A stretch of DNA of 64,000 nt from Mercenaria mercenaria. Its lineage: Eukaryota > Mollusca > Bivalvia > Venerida > Veneridae. Under the pieces are notes generated by a model. It did not search any database. It was not told the DNA's origin and was given only the letters and a program-made list of their open reading frames with translations. Below are positions 12,460 through 24,767 of the stretch, piece after piece; within the stretch, counting starts at the first letter, position 1; every line of letters begins with the position of its first letter. The position numbers and the translations under genes are program-made. The stretch is from positions 62,833,501 to 62,897,500 of the forward strand of contig NC_069369.1 in the NCBI RefSeq assembly GCF_021730395.1. The letters are read 5' to 3'.

Positions 12460-13845
12460 AGTTACTTCAACGAAAGCAGCACAATGAAACGACGGATGGT
12501 GTTTTTATCACTAAGAAATTACAGGCTGTCGACCATTTGAGAAATGATGGATATTTTGTCCGGGTAAACATTATTCTTATAGAGGTTTTATTTGATATTT
12601 TTGCCGACAGGAACATATATCAGTTAATCTATAATTACTTAAAAGACCTTTAGGAAAAATATAGACTACGCCGGAGGGAAACTTCAACGCATTTTATGTT
12701 TATCCCCACAATTTGATTACATATTGTAACATTAAATTAATCTAATCTGATGAAATGTGCATTTTCTTTCACTTATCAAGTTAATCTAAAAGTTTAAAAA
12801 GGTTTCAATCTAATCATAAATTCGTGCTACATGCTATCAAGGCGTCTCGTAACTTCCCTGTTTAGATTTAAAATTTAGTAATTACCTGCGGCCTGGAGGC
12901 CGCATGTATGCAACAAATAGTATAGCACCTGTGTGTTTTCACGTGTATCGCATTTATGGAACGCCGTTTTTGCAATATAGCCGGCACAGATAATTTTAAG
13001 GCAATAATTTATTAAAAATAGTAAAAAAATCAGGTTTGGATACTGTTTAAGATATTGCTTGAAAATTAGAAAGTGTGAGATTTCATTTGTATTTATAAAC
13101 CCGAACAAAATTGTCGAAAAGTGCTGTGGAATGCTTAGGGATGCCGATCAAATGGCGAAATGGTTTCGGACGAGCTTTGGTAACGGATTTCTGAGGGAAG
13201 GGTCACGTGTATCAGGATGATTTCTGTATTTTGTACCGTTATCGAAAACTAAAGTAGGTTCGTATTTCACAGAATTGATATGTCAGTTCAATATTTAATT
13301 CAATTTTGATAATATAGAGTTATTTTAGTAGAAAAGGTGACTCTCATTGAACAAATTATGTTAAATATTAAATAGCAATCTAAACCTAATGCCATTTTGT
13401 ATGTTCCATAACTTAACCTAATAAGTCTACGGACATTATTTTGTGTAATCAGACAATAAATGTTACTGGAGGCTCTTTTAGCACTAAACTGTGTTCAGTA
13501 ATAGTTGTAATTTGATTTGCTATGCTTACAGAATACTGAAGATTACTTGACAGAATGTAGTCAACGACAGTTGGCTATAAATACAGTGACAGATTGCATA
13601 ATCTCTGTTTGGAACATTGAGTCAAACAAAGTAAACTTACAACAGTTAGGTTTGATTGAGGCTGCATACATATATATGAGGTGAAGAATTGCGCTTCAGC
13701 CTTCTCGCACACTAGCAGGCGGCTTAATTGAAAATCTATGATATAAAAGCTTTAAAATGACCCAAATGCCTTTAATCGGTATGAAATTAGTTCCATTTCA
13801 ACAGAATCTGTTTGCTAATGGTCCAGAAGGATATGCACTTATAAC
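12460..13845. other. AT-rich unassigned DNA
   Basis: No gene or RNA is recognised. Near 13650 the phrase GGTTTGATTGAGGCTGCATA resembles the first stem of the double-hairpin repeat but lacks its partner arm. Confidence 0.45.
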
Positions 13846-14155
13846 CTACTTATAATACCTAATTCTAAAATGATTATCCATATCTATACTTGTAATACCC
13901 AATTGAAAGTGAACTACCATTCTAGTAATACGCGTTGTGAAAGTGAACTGCCATACGTATATAATATCTTTTTTGAAAGTAATCTGCCATACTTGTAATA
14001 CCTTTGTGAAATACTTGAAATACCCATTGTGAAAGTGAGCTTCCATGGTTGTAATACCTTTGTCAAAGTATAATACATGTACTGTAGTTGTAAATATACC
14101 CAGAGTAAAAGTGAACTGCTTTAATTGTAATACCTTTGTGAAATACCGTACTTGA
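13846..14155. repeat. Degenerate minisatellite, unit about 35-45 bp
   Basis: The unit approximates TTGTAATACC, TTTGTGAAAG, TGAACTGCCA and recurs about eight times with substitutions and small indels. The decay of units indicates an old array. No coding frame runs through it convincingly. Confidence 0.7.
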
Positions 14156-16087
14156 TCATCTGCATTCCAACATTATCAACGGGACATATCCGATAACGTT
14201 CGACGTGTGAACTGTGTCATTGTTCATATTAACACGCAATTTCTGCATATTTCATGTATGTTTAGTTCAGATTACATTGAAAGGTATTGAGTATATACAT
14301 AAATATTTCTTTTGCATTAATATCAACAAGTCATTATCCTTAACGTTTACTGTTTTTTCCCCATAAATCAAATCAGGGTAAAACGTGGCTGTCGGTTACA
14401 TCTAAGATGGTCATTTACCTTTTATTTACATGCACATTACTTGTGTGTGAACTGATATTCATTTTCGTGTTTTTCTTTTACATGTTGGAAAATACAAATG
14501 TAGATTGGTTTTTGCACCTGTACGTCCTGTAGGACGTGGAAATATAGGACAAATATTTAAAATGTCTATGTTAAATATCCATTAAAGGACCGTCTGCCTA
14601 AATACATGATTGAACACTGGTCAGAAGTCTGAAACAAATATATATACTGTCCAATTTAAAAGCCACACAGCTTGATCCCAAAACCCACTAGCCAAATTGT
14701 CTGTTTTCCCTGGCAGACTGCTTAAGACAGGCTAGACTGAAGTTATATAACATGAAACAAAACGCACGTTAACTGTAAAAATATTTGTTGACTACAATAT
14801 AATAAAAATTAAAAATAATCTGTCTATTATCTAATACATCTTGATTATAGATGATGAAGGCCGTATTTATTTAATTTGTAAATTTTTCCAGCTACTTTCT
14901 CAGTATTGTTGAATTTGGCATAGAGTTGTCGTAAAAACAATACAAACAAATCCTACTGAGACTGTGATAAAAAGGTAGTAATTAAATCACGTGTCAAATG
15001 TCTTTTATATTAGCTTAGCACGGCTGGTTGTGAATATGAAACTAGTGCCGTCGTTAGCTATGAAAGTCGTTTTGATTGACTTATGAAAACAGAATGATAG
15101 TTAACACTATTTAAAATAAATTCTAAATATATGAAGCAACTTTATTTGTGATTTCATTAAAATATAAATGATAACAAAAGCAGTCTTTTATTGGCATGTT
15201 TCAGAAATCCGACGTCACATAGATTGCCAAGTTGTTGTTAGAAATAAAATTGAATTTATTTAAAACGCCTAGGCTTGCCTTCACACTATTTTGTTCTTCT
15301 TACAGCGAGTAATCTCTGATTGGACATTAATTAGATCTGGGCGACGGAACTTTGTTTGATGAATTGCATCTGCAAGGTGCGGAGAAAAGTCTTAAAGGCA
15401 ATATAATTTCACTAATGAACCCACAAATATCTTATAAAATTACTGGGAGTGTATGGTTATACATCATAACAAAAAAACTTTTTATAGACGGTTTGAAACA
15501 TTTTATAACATCAAATGAAAATTTCTAAAGACTAACTTTCAATCAATGGAGGTCCGCTAAATTAAATATATTTCCTTCTTATCATAGACAGAGCTTACCT
15601 TTTCATGATGCTGCTAAATGAGTTTGAAATTCACGATTGATCTACTCTGAAATTGATAGCTATGGAAGTAATTAATATTGAATCACAAAATCATATTTTA
15701 CATTTACACCCCATTACGCCGAAGTCAGCGTCAGCTCATTTATACTTCAAATGGTCTACGCTTTTTAAATGTGCACGTATATATCACGCTACGTATTTTA
15801 CGAAATATTGTGCAATGGTGAATCGGGAATCTTCTCAATTTGTGTAGGCCTAGACGGTAATCATCTCATCTGTTCTGTCAAAACATCGCTTCAATTAACA
15901 TTTAAACATACCGTCTCAAGGTGAAATGTTAACACTGATCATAGCTTCATCAGCACTCACTGTCAAACATATGTCTATGAAAATTGAAAGTTCTGTGAAT
16001 AATACTTTATAAATTAACAGTAAGGAAAAAATGTGTCAAATGTCAAATCACCAGTCGAATTCATGTTGTAATGATATTTACTATAAT
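14156..16087. other. AT-rich unassigned DNA
   Basis: Nothing recognisable as a gene, RNA or transposon. Short open frames only. Confidence 0.45.
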
Positions 16088-16324
16088 TGAGCCGTGCCAT
16101 GAGAAAACCAACATAGTGGCTTTGCGACCAGCATGGATCCAGACCAGCCTGCGCATCCGCGCAGTCTGGTCAGGCTCCATGCTGTTCGCTTTTAAAGCCT
16201 ATTGGAATTGGAGAAACTGTTAGCGAACAGCATGGAGCCTGACCAGACTGCGCGGATGCGCAGGCTGGTCTGGATCCATGCTGGTCGCATACCCACTATG
16301 TTGGTTTTCCCATGGCATGGCTCA
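16088..16324. mobile_element. 237-bp inverted-repeat element family 1, copy 1
   Basis: The ends are TGAGCCGTGCCATGAG and, reversed, TGAGCCATGCCATGGG, and the two halves are inverted repeats for almost their whole length. Each half also folds on itself through CAGACCAG, CTGCGC and CTGGTC blocks, so the unit could form a cloverleaf. Three other copies of exactly the same length lie at 19035, 20848 and 40264. There is no coding capacity; it is a foldback/MITE mobilised in trans, transposase family unknown. Confidence 0.85.
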
Positions 16325-18031
16325 TATGTTTATAAGGTTTAAGATTGTCTTATCTCTAATCTGGACATGTACTAGTATTTATTAATACTATTAAACTCAA
16401 TTTACAAATTTCTACATATCAGGAACAAATGTATTTAACACCTTATACATATTGTATGTAAGCATTTCTGTAGTTCACCTGTCATGCCTTCTATAACTGT
16501 ATCTTGCGTTTAATACTCGTCTGTGTTACGGTGTAACATTACTCACATGGTCTTGTGAATTTGGAATTTAAAAAGAGCTCTTTAAGGCTCCATAGACAAA
16601 GTACACTTCCACTATTATCATTTGTTTCAAACTGTATTCTAACACGACCCGATTAGTATTTCTATCAGACAAAGAAGACTGAAACTGTGTGTTATCATGC
16701 AATACAATCAGAGATTGCACGTCACAATTATTACGTCACCCTTAAACTTCATAACGGCGCGCTGGAAAAGAAAACCACACAAACTAGGGAGCTAGGGGGT
16801 TCCCCCTTTCACTCATTTGTCAAGAAAGAGCTCTTAAACATAACACAAAAGTTAAAGAATAAGAGATCATTTTATTCAACATTGGCATACCACGATTAAA
16901 GATATGTGTAAGCTGTCATATTATATGAATTATAAAACAGTCTTTGAATCAAAAACAAAACAAAATTAAAAGTGACAAGAAGGTAAAACAATCTGTGTCC
17001 TTTAGGTTAAGTAACCACAATTAAGCAATTGAAACAGGTCGTTACCATGAAATTGAGAGACAAAATAGAATATTTGAATATTGTAATATACATGCATCAT
17101 TTTCTGATAATTTGCCCAAAGTACTCCAATATAAGTATAACATAATTTCCAAACACTTCATGGCCTTTCTTAGCAAAATTTAACAATCTAATGTCAAGAC
17201 TCTAGTAAAAATTTCAAAATATCTACGTGAAGCTTTCAAAGTAAGAAATGATAATGTTATGTGATTTATTTGTATGTCCGATTTTTAGCTGTTTCTCCAC
17301 ATTTAAGACATATATACATGTATCAATTATTGTAATTTGTCATGTTATGCATGTGCGTATGTGTTATTTGTGTATGTATATTTTGGTTAATTATTAGCCA
17401 AAGGCATAGTGTATGCTGATTTTGCTAATAAAGTTTATTTGTTTGTTTTTTTTTTTTTTAGTTAAGATATGCATTATCATATCACTCGGACTGCGCCCTC
17501 GTGTGTTTGCCTTCGTGATATAATTCTTTCCCGTCTGAACTCAAAACAATAGTATCATTCAAAAATCAAATCCTTGTTTAGGATATTACTTCTGAAACAT
17601 ACCGATTATAGTTAAACAACACATCAATTTTTTTCGCGGGTCGTTTTTTTTCAGCTCTGTTCGGGGGCTGAAGTAGCATTTACTGCTTGCTTTTCGTCAT
17701 TTACGTGTGTTAATTTGAACTCTAATTAGGCAGCAGCAAAAATGATTGGTTTTAAAATTAAATGTCCGGTAAAACTGATTTCTTCTATTAATATACATTG
17801 TAATAAAGAGGTGAGGTATGCTTTGGTGAATATACTACTATAAAATGTGGCTTAATATTCCAAAATACAAACGGATATTAAAAGAAAAAGATAACCCAGG
17901 TTGCTATGAGATTAATGAAATTTGTTAAATTGGTCTGACCTTATTTGACTGTTGTTCGACTACAAGTTTTGAGCAAATATAGAAATGAAATGACCACTTG
18001 ATGCAGATGTTCCTTTAATGTAATAATTTAT
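16325..18031. other. AT-rich DNA, possible retroposon tail near 17290-17460
   Basis: No gene recognised. A stretch ending GCTAATAAAGTTTATTTG followed by a run of T at about 17400-17460 resembles the 3' end of a processed or LINE-derived sequence, with an AATAAA signal just before a repetitive tail. No coding part of such an element is visible upstream, so the call is weak. Confidence 0.35.
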
Positions 18032-18246
18032 CCCTTACCCTGCTAAATTTCTATTATAATGAAGTTGCCCATCTTTCAATTTGGACAGTACCATTAACAA
18101 TTTATAGGTGTGTATGCCAAAAATATACTGACTGAATGGCGAACGTGTACAGTGCCGGTAATGATCAGTCTGCACGGATGTGCAGGCTGATCATGATCTA
18201 CACTTGTCGCAAAGGCTGAATCAATCGTGTCCAGCATGGTAAGATT
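18032..18246 (+). mobile_element. Inverted-repeat element family 2, full-looking copy
   Basis: The unit starts with CCCTTACCCTGCTAAATTTC and ends near GTGTCCAGCATGGTAAG, giving loosely inverted ends. Its core is a hairpin, GATCAG-CTGCAC-GGAT-GTGCAG-CTGATC, flanked by GCGAAC on the left and GTCGCAAAGGC on the right. The same outer flanks and loop occur in family 1, which makes the families relatives. Other copies: 12297-12459, 27890-28010, 29818-29982 and a fragment at 53216-53276. Non-coding. Confidence 0.75.
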
Positions 18247-19034
18247 TAAAGAAGGAAATTAATCGAGGGAATTCAGAGTGACCGGTATTCAGATAAATGC
18301 TACAGCACAACTTGGGCGTAATAACAACACTATTAGATGACAGAAATATAAGTAATTGCATATATTCTTCCAATGCAAGGTTAATATAAACCTAAATGTT
18401 TGAGTCTTCTATTACAGTTGTATTTGTTAGAAACTGATATTTAGTATAGAAACATTTAATATATTAAGGATGATTACCCGTAATAGGCCTCAATTTCACC
18501 AAAAGCGTACATACAGCTTGATGCTGTAAGCTTTGAAAATGTCAAACGATAGAAATAAGGTGCATATTGACAAGTTATATAGTGACAGAAGCTCTCAAAA
18601 TTTCCTTTAGATTACCTCCCTTGATAATTTTGCGGTTTTTTCATGAGTTATCTCCCCTGAAAACTAGAAAAAAATAATTTTCTCCTTTTCCCTATGGGGA
18701 ATTTTAGATTTCTTTTTGATATTTGTATCAAAATCATATAATGCAGCTTTCTACCGCAAAATTTTCTCGAAACTCAAGCTCAGATTCTCATAATCAAAGA
18801 AATTATATATTTCCCATAGGCATCAATGTTAACTTCAATACCGATTATATTATTTATTTAATATATAAAAAACAATCTAAATGCAAATAAGATGTTTATA
18901 AATTCATAATCGTGGAGTTCATCTAATGAAACATCAGCAGATTGACGCCATTAACTGTCTGTAACATATATTAGCTTTTACTATAGATATTTCATCAGAT
19001 AAATGAGAATTAACATTTATTAAGAGTTATAAAT
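18247..19034. other. AT-rich unassigned DNA
   Basis: No gene, RNA or clear repeat recognised. Confidence 0.45.
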
Positions 19035-19271
19035 TGAGCCGTGCCATGGAAAAACCAACATAGTGGCTTTGCGACCAGCATGGATCCAGACCAGCCTGCG
19101 CATCCGCGCAGTCTGGTCAGGATCCATGATGTTCGCTTACAGCTTCTATAATTGCAATAGGCTTTGAAAGCGAACAGCATGGATCCTGACCAGACTGCGC
19201 AGATGCGCAGGCTGGTCTGGATCCATGCTGGTCGCAAAACCACTATGTTGGTTTTCTCATGGCACGGCTCA
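19035..19271. mobile_element. 237-bp inverted-repeat element family 1, copy 2
   Basis: Same ends, same length and same nested stems as the copy at 16088-16324. The arms read TGAGCCGTGCCATGG and CATGGCACGGCTCA. Flanking bases do not show an unambiguous target duplication. Confidence 0.85.
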
Positions 19272-20847
19272 ATTGACTTATCATTGATTTATGAATATAG
19301 GTAGCTAATACAATATTTTTTCTGCACCAGCTGGAAAAGAACCAGACTACTCATGGCACAGAAAGCTTATCGTGTTTACTGCGTCTAACATTCTCTGTCA
19401 AATGAAAAAGAAAAATTCGAATTTCATTAAAAGATATCACATACATTTTGTTTCATTCTATTCAGGAAAATGTGCTTGTTATGAATAAAATTGACTCAGA
19501 TAGAACGGACAAATGTATGCAGATTTGCACGCCAGTTGCAGAAATCGCGCCGTTCACATAGTACGGCTACGTAAACTGTGAAGTGCTTCATCTTAAATTC
19601 GGTGAAATGTCATGCCAGTTTAAATAACATACATTTATAAGATTTATTATTTAAATGACCAAAGTAAACTTTAAGAACCAATTTCATGTTATAGCGAAGA
19701 CAGCGCCTTTGCAGCTTATTAATATCTACCAGTACTTTATTATTATTTGGAAAGCAACATGACGAATGCTTTGAACTGTTACTATATTTAACGGTTACTT
19801 ATAAGATGAATATAATTGTAAAATCCCTACCAACAACATCGATATTTGTTAAATCAGATAGCATTGTTCATTTATAGAAAAAAACTGGAATGACAAAATA
19901 ATTCGTTTTAATGATGTTACGCTTATTTGTAAATGATAAATGTGGACGAAAAAAAAAAGATATATAAATAAGAATATGATTTTTATGCTGCACCACGGAG
20001 TAACTGGCTCCGAGAAAAGGCTAAACCTCGTAAGTTACCATCTTTGGTAGTGAAAATTGCAGTTTACTGTCTAACAAATATTCAAACAAGTCATCTTGGT
20101 AGCTTGCTGATTATAACCATGTCTTACCGGCATCATATTTCAAAGAAATAACGTTTAGTGCTGGCGCATAATCTATATTTCTTATATTTTGCTTTAGGAA
20201 ACATTGATATAGAAAAACTATTACTGTTTGAGAAAAATATTAAAAAAGACTTTCATCATTTTGCGAATTCTACCTAGATCGTAAAAACGTTAACGAACTA
20301 TTGTAAGTAGGAAATATACTCTAAATGGGATAAAAAAAAGATTTGTTGACTTCAATTAAAAACTGACTGTTCCAAATGTTGTACTACCCAGACATACACT
20401 TGTATATTATTGTACTAAACGTTTCATACAAAATTGCGGTAAAATCTGAAAATCTCATGCATGGCTATGGAAAATCGTTTTGTTCACTTTAATTCTATCT
20501 GTTTATTATATTTTACTTATCTACGCCAGTCAAAACTATATAAAATATATCTAAAGGAAGTAGTTCAAACGCTTTTGAATGATGCATATAATCAATATCT
20601 GTAAAAAAATATAAACAGAGTCAACAACTACATGAATTATAGACAATATTAACATCTGTGTTGAGAAAGAACATAACAAAAATCTGAAATCATTATCAAA
20701 ATAACATTGATTATGGAATCAAGCCATACATGTATATATACGATTTTTTATTATAGATAATATCTATATGATTTATGAGCCAAATTTTGCAGTAAAATCT
20801 ATAAAAACGGCGAGACTCGAGAATATATGCCCACTGATTATATTATA
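19272..20847. other. AT-rich unassigned DNA
   Basis: No coding or RNA feature recognised between two copies of the 237-bp element. Confidence 0.45.
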
Positions 20848-21084
20848 TGAGCCGCGCTATGAGAAAACCAACATAGTGGCTTTGCGACCAGCATGGATCC
20901 AGACCAGCCTGCGCATCCGCGCAGTCTGGTCAGGATCCATGCTGACCGCTTTCCAAGCCTATTTGAACTAGAGAAACTGTTAGCGAACAGCATGGATCCT
21001 GACCAGACTGCGCGGATGCGCAGGCTGGTCTGGATCCATGCTGGTCGCAAAGCCACTATGTTGGTTTTCTCATGGCACGGCTCA
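20848..21084. mobile_element. 237-bp inverted-repeat element family 1, copy 3
   Basis: Identical length and architecture to copies 1, 2 and 4. TATA abuts both ends (before TGAGCC and after GGCTCA), the clearest candidate target duplication among the copies. Apparent open frames here are by-products of the palindrome. Confidence 0.87.
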
Positions 21085-21625
21085 TATAAGGATTTTTTTC
21101 ACATTATAGACAGGTACAAATATTACGAGTGTCACCAATTTTTCGAATTATTAACATAATCAACGACTCCATTAATTCTGGAACATGACAACTCCATACA
21201 TAGTGACCATAGGACATTGTCTAAAAGAATACTGCAATAATCAAATATATTTAATTCCGAGATTCTCTCTGCAAGATATTAGATTTATTATATAGATTAG
21301 TTGCCTTAACGTTTCTATTAATTCAGGAATAAAATACATTCATTAAAATGAAATAGCCATACCCCGCATCTTTATTGCTTGAGTCTTGAGTATAGTTGGT
21401 CTTATATCATAACATGTATTAATACATGTTCTACCCCAAAACAATATAACTACATTCACAAAATAAAAAACGAAAAACAAGGAATAATTTGGCCAACACC
21501 ACTAACTGCACTTAGATGAATTAGTTTTCCATTCTAGTGTAAGTCTTATAGCATGTTTTCCTGTCACAGTTCAGTAAATAAATTTGCTGAATGGGTAGAG
21601 ATATGCATTACTAAACATAAGTAAT
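21085..21625. other. AT-rich unassigned DNA
   Basis: No gene or repeat recognised. Confidence 0.45.
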
Positions 21626-21765
21626 AGTTATTGTTCGAGGAATAGGTCTGCATTGTGTTTATAAACCTGTGAGGGATTTGTTAACCGAGCGAGCGTAGCG
21701 AGCGAGGTTTATAAATCACCTCACAAGTCTAAACTCCATGCAGACCTATTCCGAGAATGATAACT
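21626..21765. repeat. Short foldback element with GAGCGAGCG centre
   Basis: The left arm GGAATAGGTCTGCATTGTG and right arm CATGCAGACCTATTCCGAG are inverted copies within longer arms of about 45-50 bp; GTTTATAAACCTGTGAGG and CCTCACAAGTCTAAAC extend the pairing. The middle carries CCGAGCGAGCGTAGCGAGCG, far more GC-rich than its surroundings. The whole could fold into one hairpin. It resembles in layout, not in sequence, the element at 57480-57637. Confidence 0.7.
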
Positions 21766-22073
21766 GACTTACCTACATGCTTCTTTGTTTTACATAGTCC
21801 AGATTGGTTCCAGATTTGAAGAACGTTTGTAACGTGTATGTATGATTAAAAACAAATAGTTAGAAGAAGGAATAAGGCAATATGTGCTACAATTTATCGA
21901 ATACTATTTATATGACAAACTTGATACGCACATGTAAATATATTTGTCAGCTGCTAGGACACATCCCGTGCACATTTGGGAAATATTCGGAAGATTATAG
22001 ACCCTTTCTGAGACCATCAGTGTGTGTCTAGTCAGTTAGTCAGAATTTGACGCGAATGGTATTTTATAAGTTT

Positions 22074-22815
22074 TTTATGCCCGCAAGATGGCCATATAAA
22101 TATCGCACTGTCCGTCCGTGCGTGCGTGCGTCCGGTTAAATCTTGTCTGGGATGTATGTCTTCCATCCATAAAGCGATTTTGAAATAACTTGGCATAAAT
22201 GTTAACACTAACGAGACGATGTGTCATGCTCAAGACCCAGATCCCTTGCTCCCAAGGTGAAGGTCACACTTATAAGGCAAAAGTTAACATGGTATGTTTC
22301 GGGTCCGGTTCATAACTCTTCCATTCGTTAAGGGATTTTGAATTACTTGGCATAAATGTTCCTCATAATTATTAAGACGACGTGTCATGAGTAAGACCCA
22401 GACCCCTAGCTCCAAGGTCAAGGTCACAATGATAGGTTAACATAGTTTGGTTCTTGACCGGTCCATAACTCTGCCATTGATGAAGGGATTTTGAAATTTC
22501 TTGGCATAAATGTTCCATATAATGAGATAAGGTGTCATGCGTGGGACCCATTCCCCTAGCTCCAAGGTCAAGGTCACACTTAGAAGTCAAAAGTGCTTCT
22601 TGTCTGGTCCATAACTCTGCCATTTATAAAGGGATTTGAAAATAATTTGACACAAATGTTAACCATATTGAGGAGATGTGTCACGTTTATGACCGAGGCC
22701 TCTTAGGACAAGGTCAAGGTCACAAAATGATATGTGATTTCTTGTGCATACAACTGTGGCATTCTGGGGCCTACTTCAGGGGCATTTGTCACCAATAGTG
22801 ACAGCTCTTGTTTTT
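22074..22815. repeat. Degenerate tandem array, unit about 120-150 bp
   Basis: Units share CCATAACTCTGCCATT, AAGGGATTTTGAAAT, TTGGCATAAATGTT, GTGTCATG, GACCCA and CTCCAAGGTCAAGGTCACA. It opens with TTTATGCCCGCAAGATGGCC and a GTCCGTGCGTGCGTGCG run and closes near GTGACAGCTCTTG. About four to five decayed units are visible. A single fragment of the same family lies at 61874-61985. Confidence 0.75.
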
Positions 22816-23924
22816 CATAATTATTATAAGGAACTTTGAGTTTATTTAATTCTTTAATTTACTACCTAAATATACATTGCCGTATACATTTATCATTACA
22901 TTATCACAAGAAATGCTATCATAATATACTGCTAAAAATACTGCGCGCACACCATCGAGAAGATACTAAAACCTTCAGTCTTCTTGACAATGAAAGTAAT
23001 GAGTACAACTAATTAAGAGGCTTGTAGTTCGAGGCCTCTGTTTTAATTGACATGGCAACGATTTGAATAAATATTATATAGTTTAAAGTCGTTCTGGTCC
23101 TCCACATCTGATTCACGTGAAGAAGTTGTCAGATACTTGTGGATGTAAATACAAGTATATAATCCAGGAAACTGACAGTTTTTCACAAATGAAAGACTGT
23201 CAGGTCGACAAAACTTTGTACAGTACAAAATATCTTATGATATTTAAAGGCATAAAATATCAACTGTAATTTGATATGACTGAACGACATTCAGCAAAAT
23301 AAGAATATTCTTTTTCAGAAAACAAGAAATGTACTTTGACCTATTACCCACCAATTACCACTACCTAAAATTGCCTTTAAATATCTTTAAACTGTCAATC
23401 TTATTTGAGACACGTTTGGAATGTATCACGATCGTTAAACTGGGCTATTTTCTAAATCTATGTTCCATGTTGATTGTACAGAAAATCGTCACAATTTACA
23501 ATAGTAGATTAATGATTAACCTGGAGGAAGTTTGTGTTGTTTAATGTTTGTATTTTTTGCAATTATATCATGGTCATTATTTTTCCTTGTAAAATAAAAT
23601 GTCCTGTTTCATGAAGCATTCTCCTCCTGGACGGACGAGTTTGTCCGTATTGACTTTCAGACAAATATCAAGACCTTTTTAGAATTGAATGTTAAAACTT
23701 TACAGTAAAGTCATGTTTAGATCAATTTTCAAGATATGGAAACTAGTCGAAAATTTCTCACTTAAAACGTACTTTGTTTGAAACAAGTGATACTATATTT
23801 ACGGAGTCAGTCACGCGTTCACCTTAAATGACAGGCACGGATTTCTCATGATTCTACTGCATTGTTTCGGTCGCTTACGCATAACCTTAAATTTAATCTC
23901 TGACAAGTGCGTAAGTGTGTCGAC
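22816..23924. other. AT-rich DNA with one SINE fragment
   Basis: No gene recognised. The only assignable piece is the family B SINE fragment at 23096-23175. A 71-codon frame at 23329-23544 has no recognisable feature. Confidence 0.45.
23096..23175 (+). mobile_element. Family B SINE, eroded body fragment
   Basis: The phrases CCTCCACATCTGATTCACGTG, AAGTTGTCAG, ACTTGTGGA and ATAATCCAGGAAACTGAC follow, in order, the body of the family B SINE at 47651-47944 read on its own strand. Head and 3' end are missing or unrecognisable. Confidence 0.5.
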
Positions 23925-24000
23925 AATTTGGCTTAGTGGTTAGAGCATTGGACTATCATCCGAGCGACACGGGCTCGATTCCCGCTACAGGCACTTGAGA
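23925..24000 (+). mobile_element. tRNA-like sequence, probable SINE head
   Basis: TTTGGCTTAGTGGTTAGAGC resembles an A box and D arm, and GGGCTCGATTCCCGCTACAGG a B box and T arm. The anticodon stem contains mismatches and the acceptor ends do not pair, so this is not a working tRNA. It is most simply a SINE head with an unrecognised body. Confidence 0.4.
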
Positions 24001-24363
24001 TTTTTTGTCATTTTCGTGTAAACAGTAGAGGTAGGACAGGTCTGGAAATTGTTTTAAACCTCTTAAGTTGTCTATAATGTGTTTATAGACCTCATCGGAA
24101 CAAAGAAGCCGGTAGGTAAATTGTAAATATATCATTATTCTTAATATATATCATACTCGTGCATGGAAAGTAAACACATGTTTATTTATCAAATCTATAT
24201 GTTATGATTTATTGAATAAATCTAACATTCCATTGATTTGATATGAATGATTGTGTATAATCTTTTCTTGATGAAATTAATTTATAAACCCACAAGCAAA
24301 TATAAAAGCGATTCAGTTTTGATTAAGTTTGTCAAGATGTAATCCAGAAGTACCATTCATTCC

Positions 24364-24767
24364 CAATCTGACTAAAGTACTTGATCTTCTAAACGAAGAT
24401 CTGAGAACGACCCATTCACATTCGTCTTCTGTATATTTTGGATTTCCAGTATTGCTATTTCTATCTTATCCAATCAGACGACATGTTCGAATGTCAAAGA
24501 GTAAGAAAAATGTGCAGTTATTCCAGGGCTCGAACCCAGAACCCCTCGCTTACAAAGCAAGTGGCCTACCGACTTAGCTAACCGGCTATCTGATACATTA
24601 TGACATAAGAATTGTAAATATCAAAAGTCAAGGCTACAGGTAGATTGGCAAGATGTTGTAAGTTAGGCTCTGATTGGCTAGCGAAAGGGTCGTCAGAACG
24701 AGGCAATGAATAGGTCGTTCTCAGATCCTATGCGTAGCGTAATAGGATATGTACTTTAGTCAGATTG
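24364..24767. mobile_element. Mutator-like MITE containing a tRNA-like sequence
   Basis: Both ends start CAATCTGACTAAAGTAC in inverted orientation, and the inverted similarity continues inward through ATCTGAGAACGACC, so the arms are about 75 bp or more. The direct repeat CATTCATTCC (10 bp) abuts both ends (24354-24363 and 24768-24777). Long inverted ends with a duplication of about 9-11 bp are typical of Mutator-like elements. At 404 bp it has no transposase. It carries a tRNA-like stretch on the minus strand (24523-24587). Apparent reading frames across the left arm are not genes. Confidence 0.7.
24523..24587 (-). pseudogene. tRNA-Thr(TGT)-like sequence inside the MITE
   Basis: On the minus strand an A-box-like TTAGCTAAGTCGGTAGG is followed by an anticodon arm CTTGC-TTTGTAA-GCGAG (anticodon TGT) and a B-box-like GGGTTCGAGCCC. 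The anticodon stem pairs but the acceptor ends (AGCCGGT and AATAACT) do not, and the T stem relies on wobble pairs. It is therefore tRNA-derived but unlikely to be a functional tRNA. It may supply an internal RNA polymerase III promoter. Confidence 0.6.

Noticed and set aside
20768-21159. Open frames on both strands containing MDPDQPAHPRSLVRIHA-like peptides
   Set aside because: They are translations of the 237-bp inverted-repeat element; the same peptide appears wherever a copy lies (also near 19.1 and 40.4 kb).
23925-24000. Functional tRNA gene
   Set aside because: Mismatched anticodon stem and unpaired acceptor; best seen as a SINE head.
24329-24577. 82-codon plus-strand frame
   Set aside because: It runs across an arm of the Mutator-like MITE and antisense to the tRNA-like part.
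24523-24587. Functional tRNA-Thr gene
   Set aside because: The acceptor stem does not pair and the T stem is weak.
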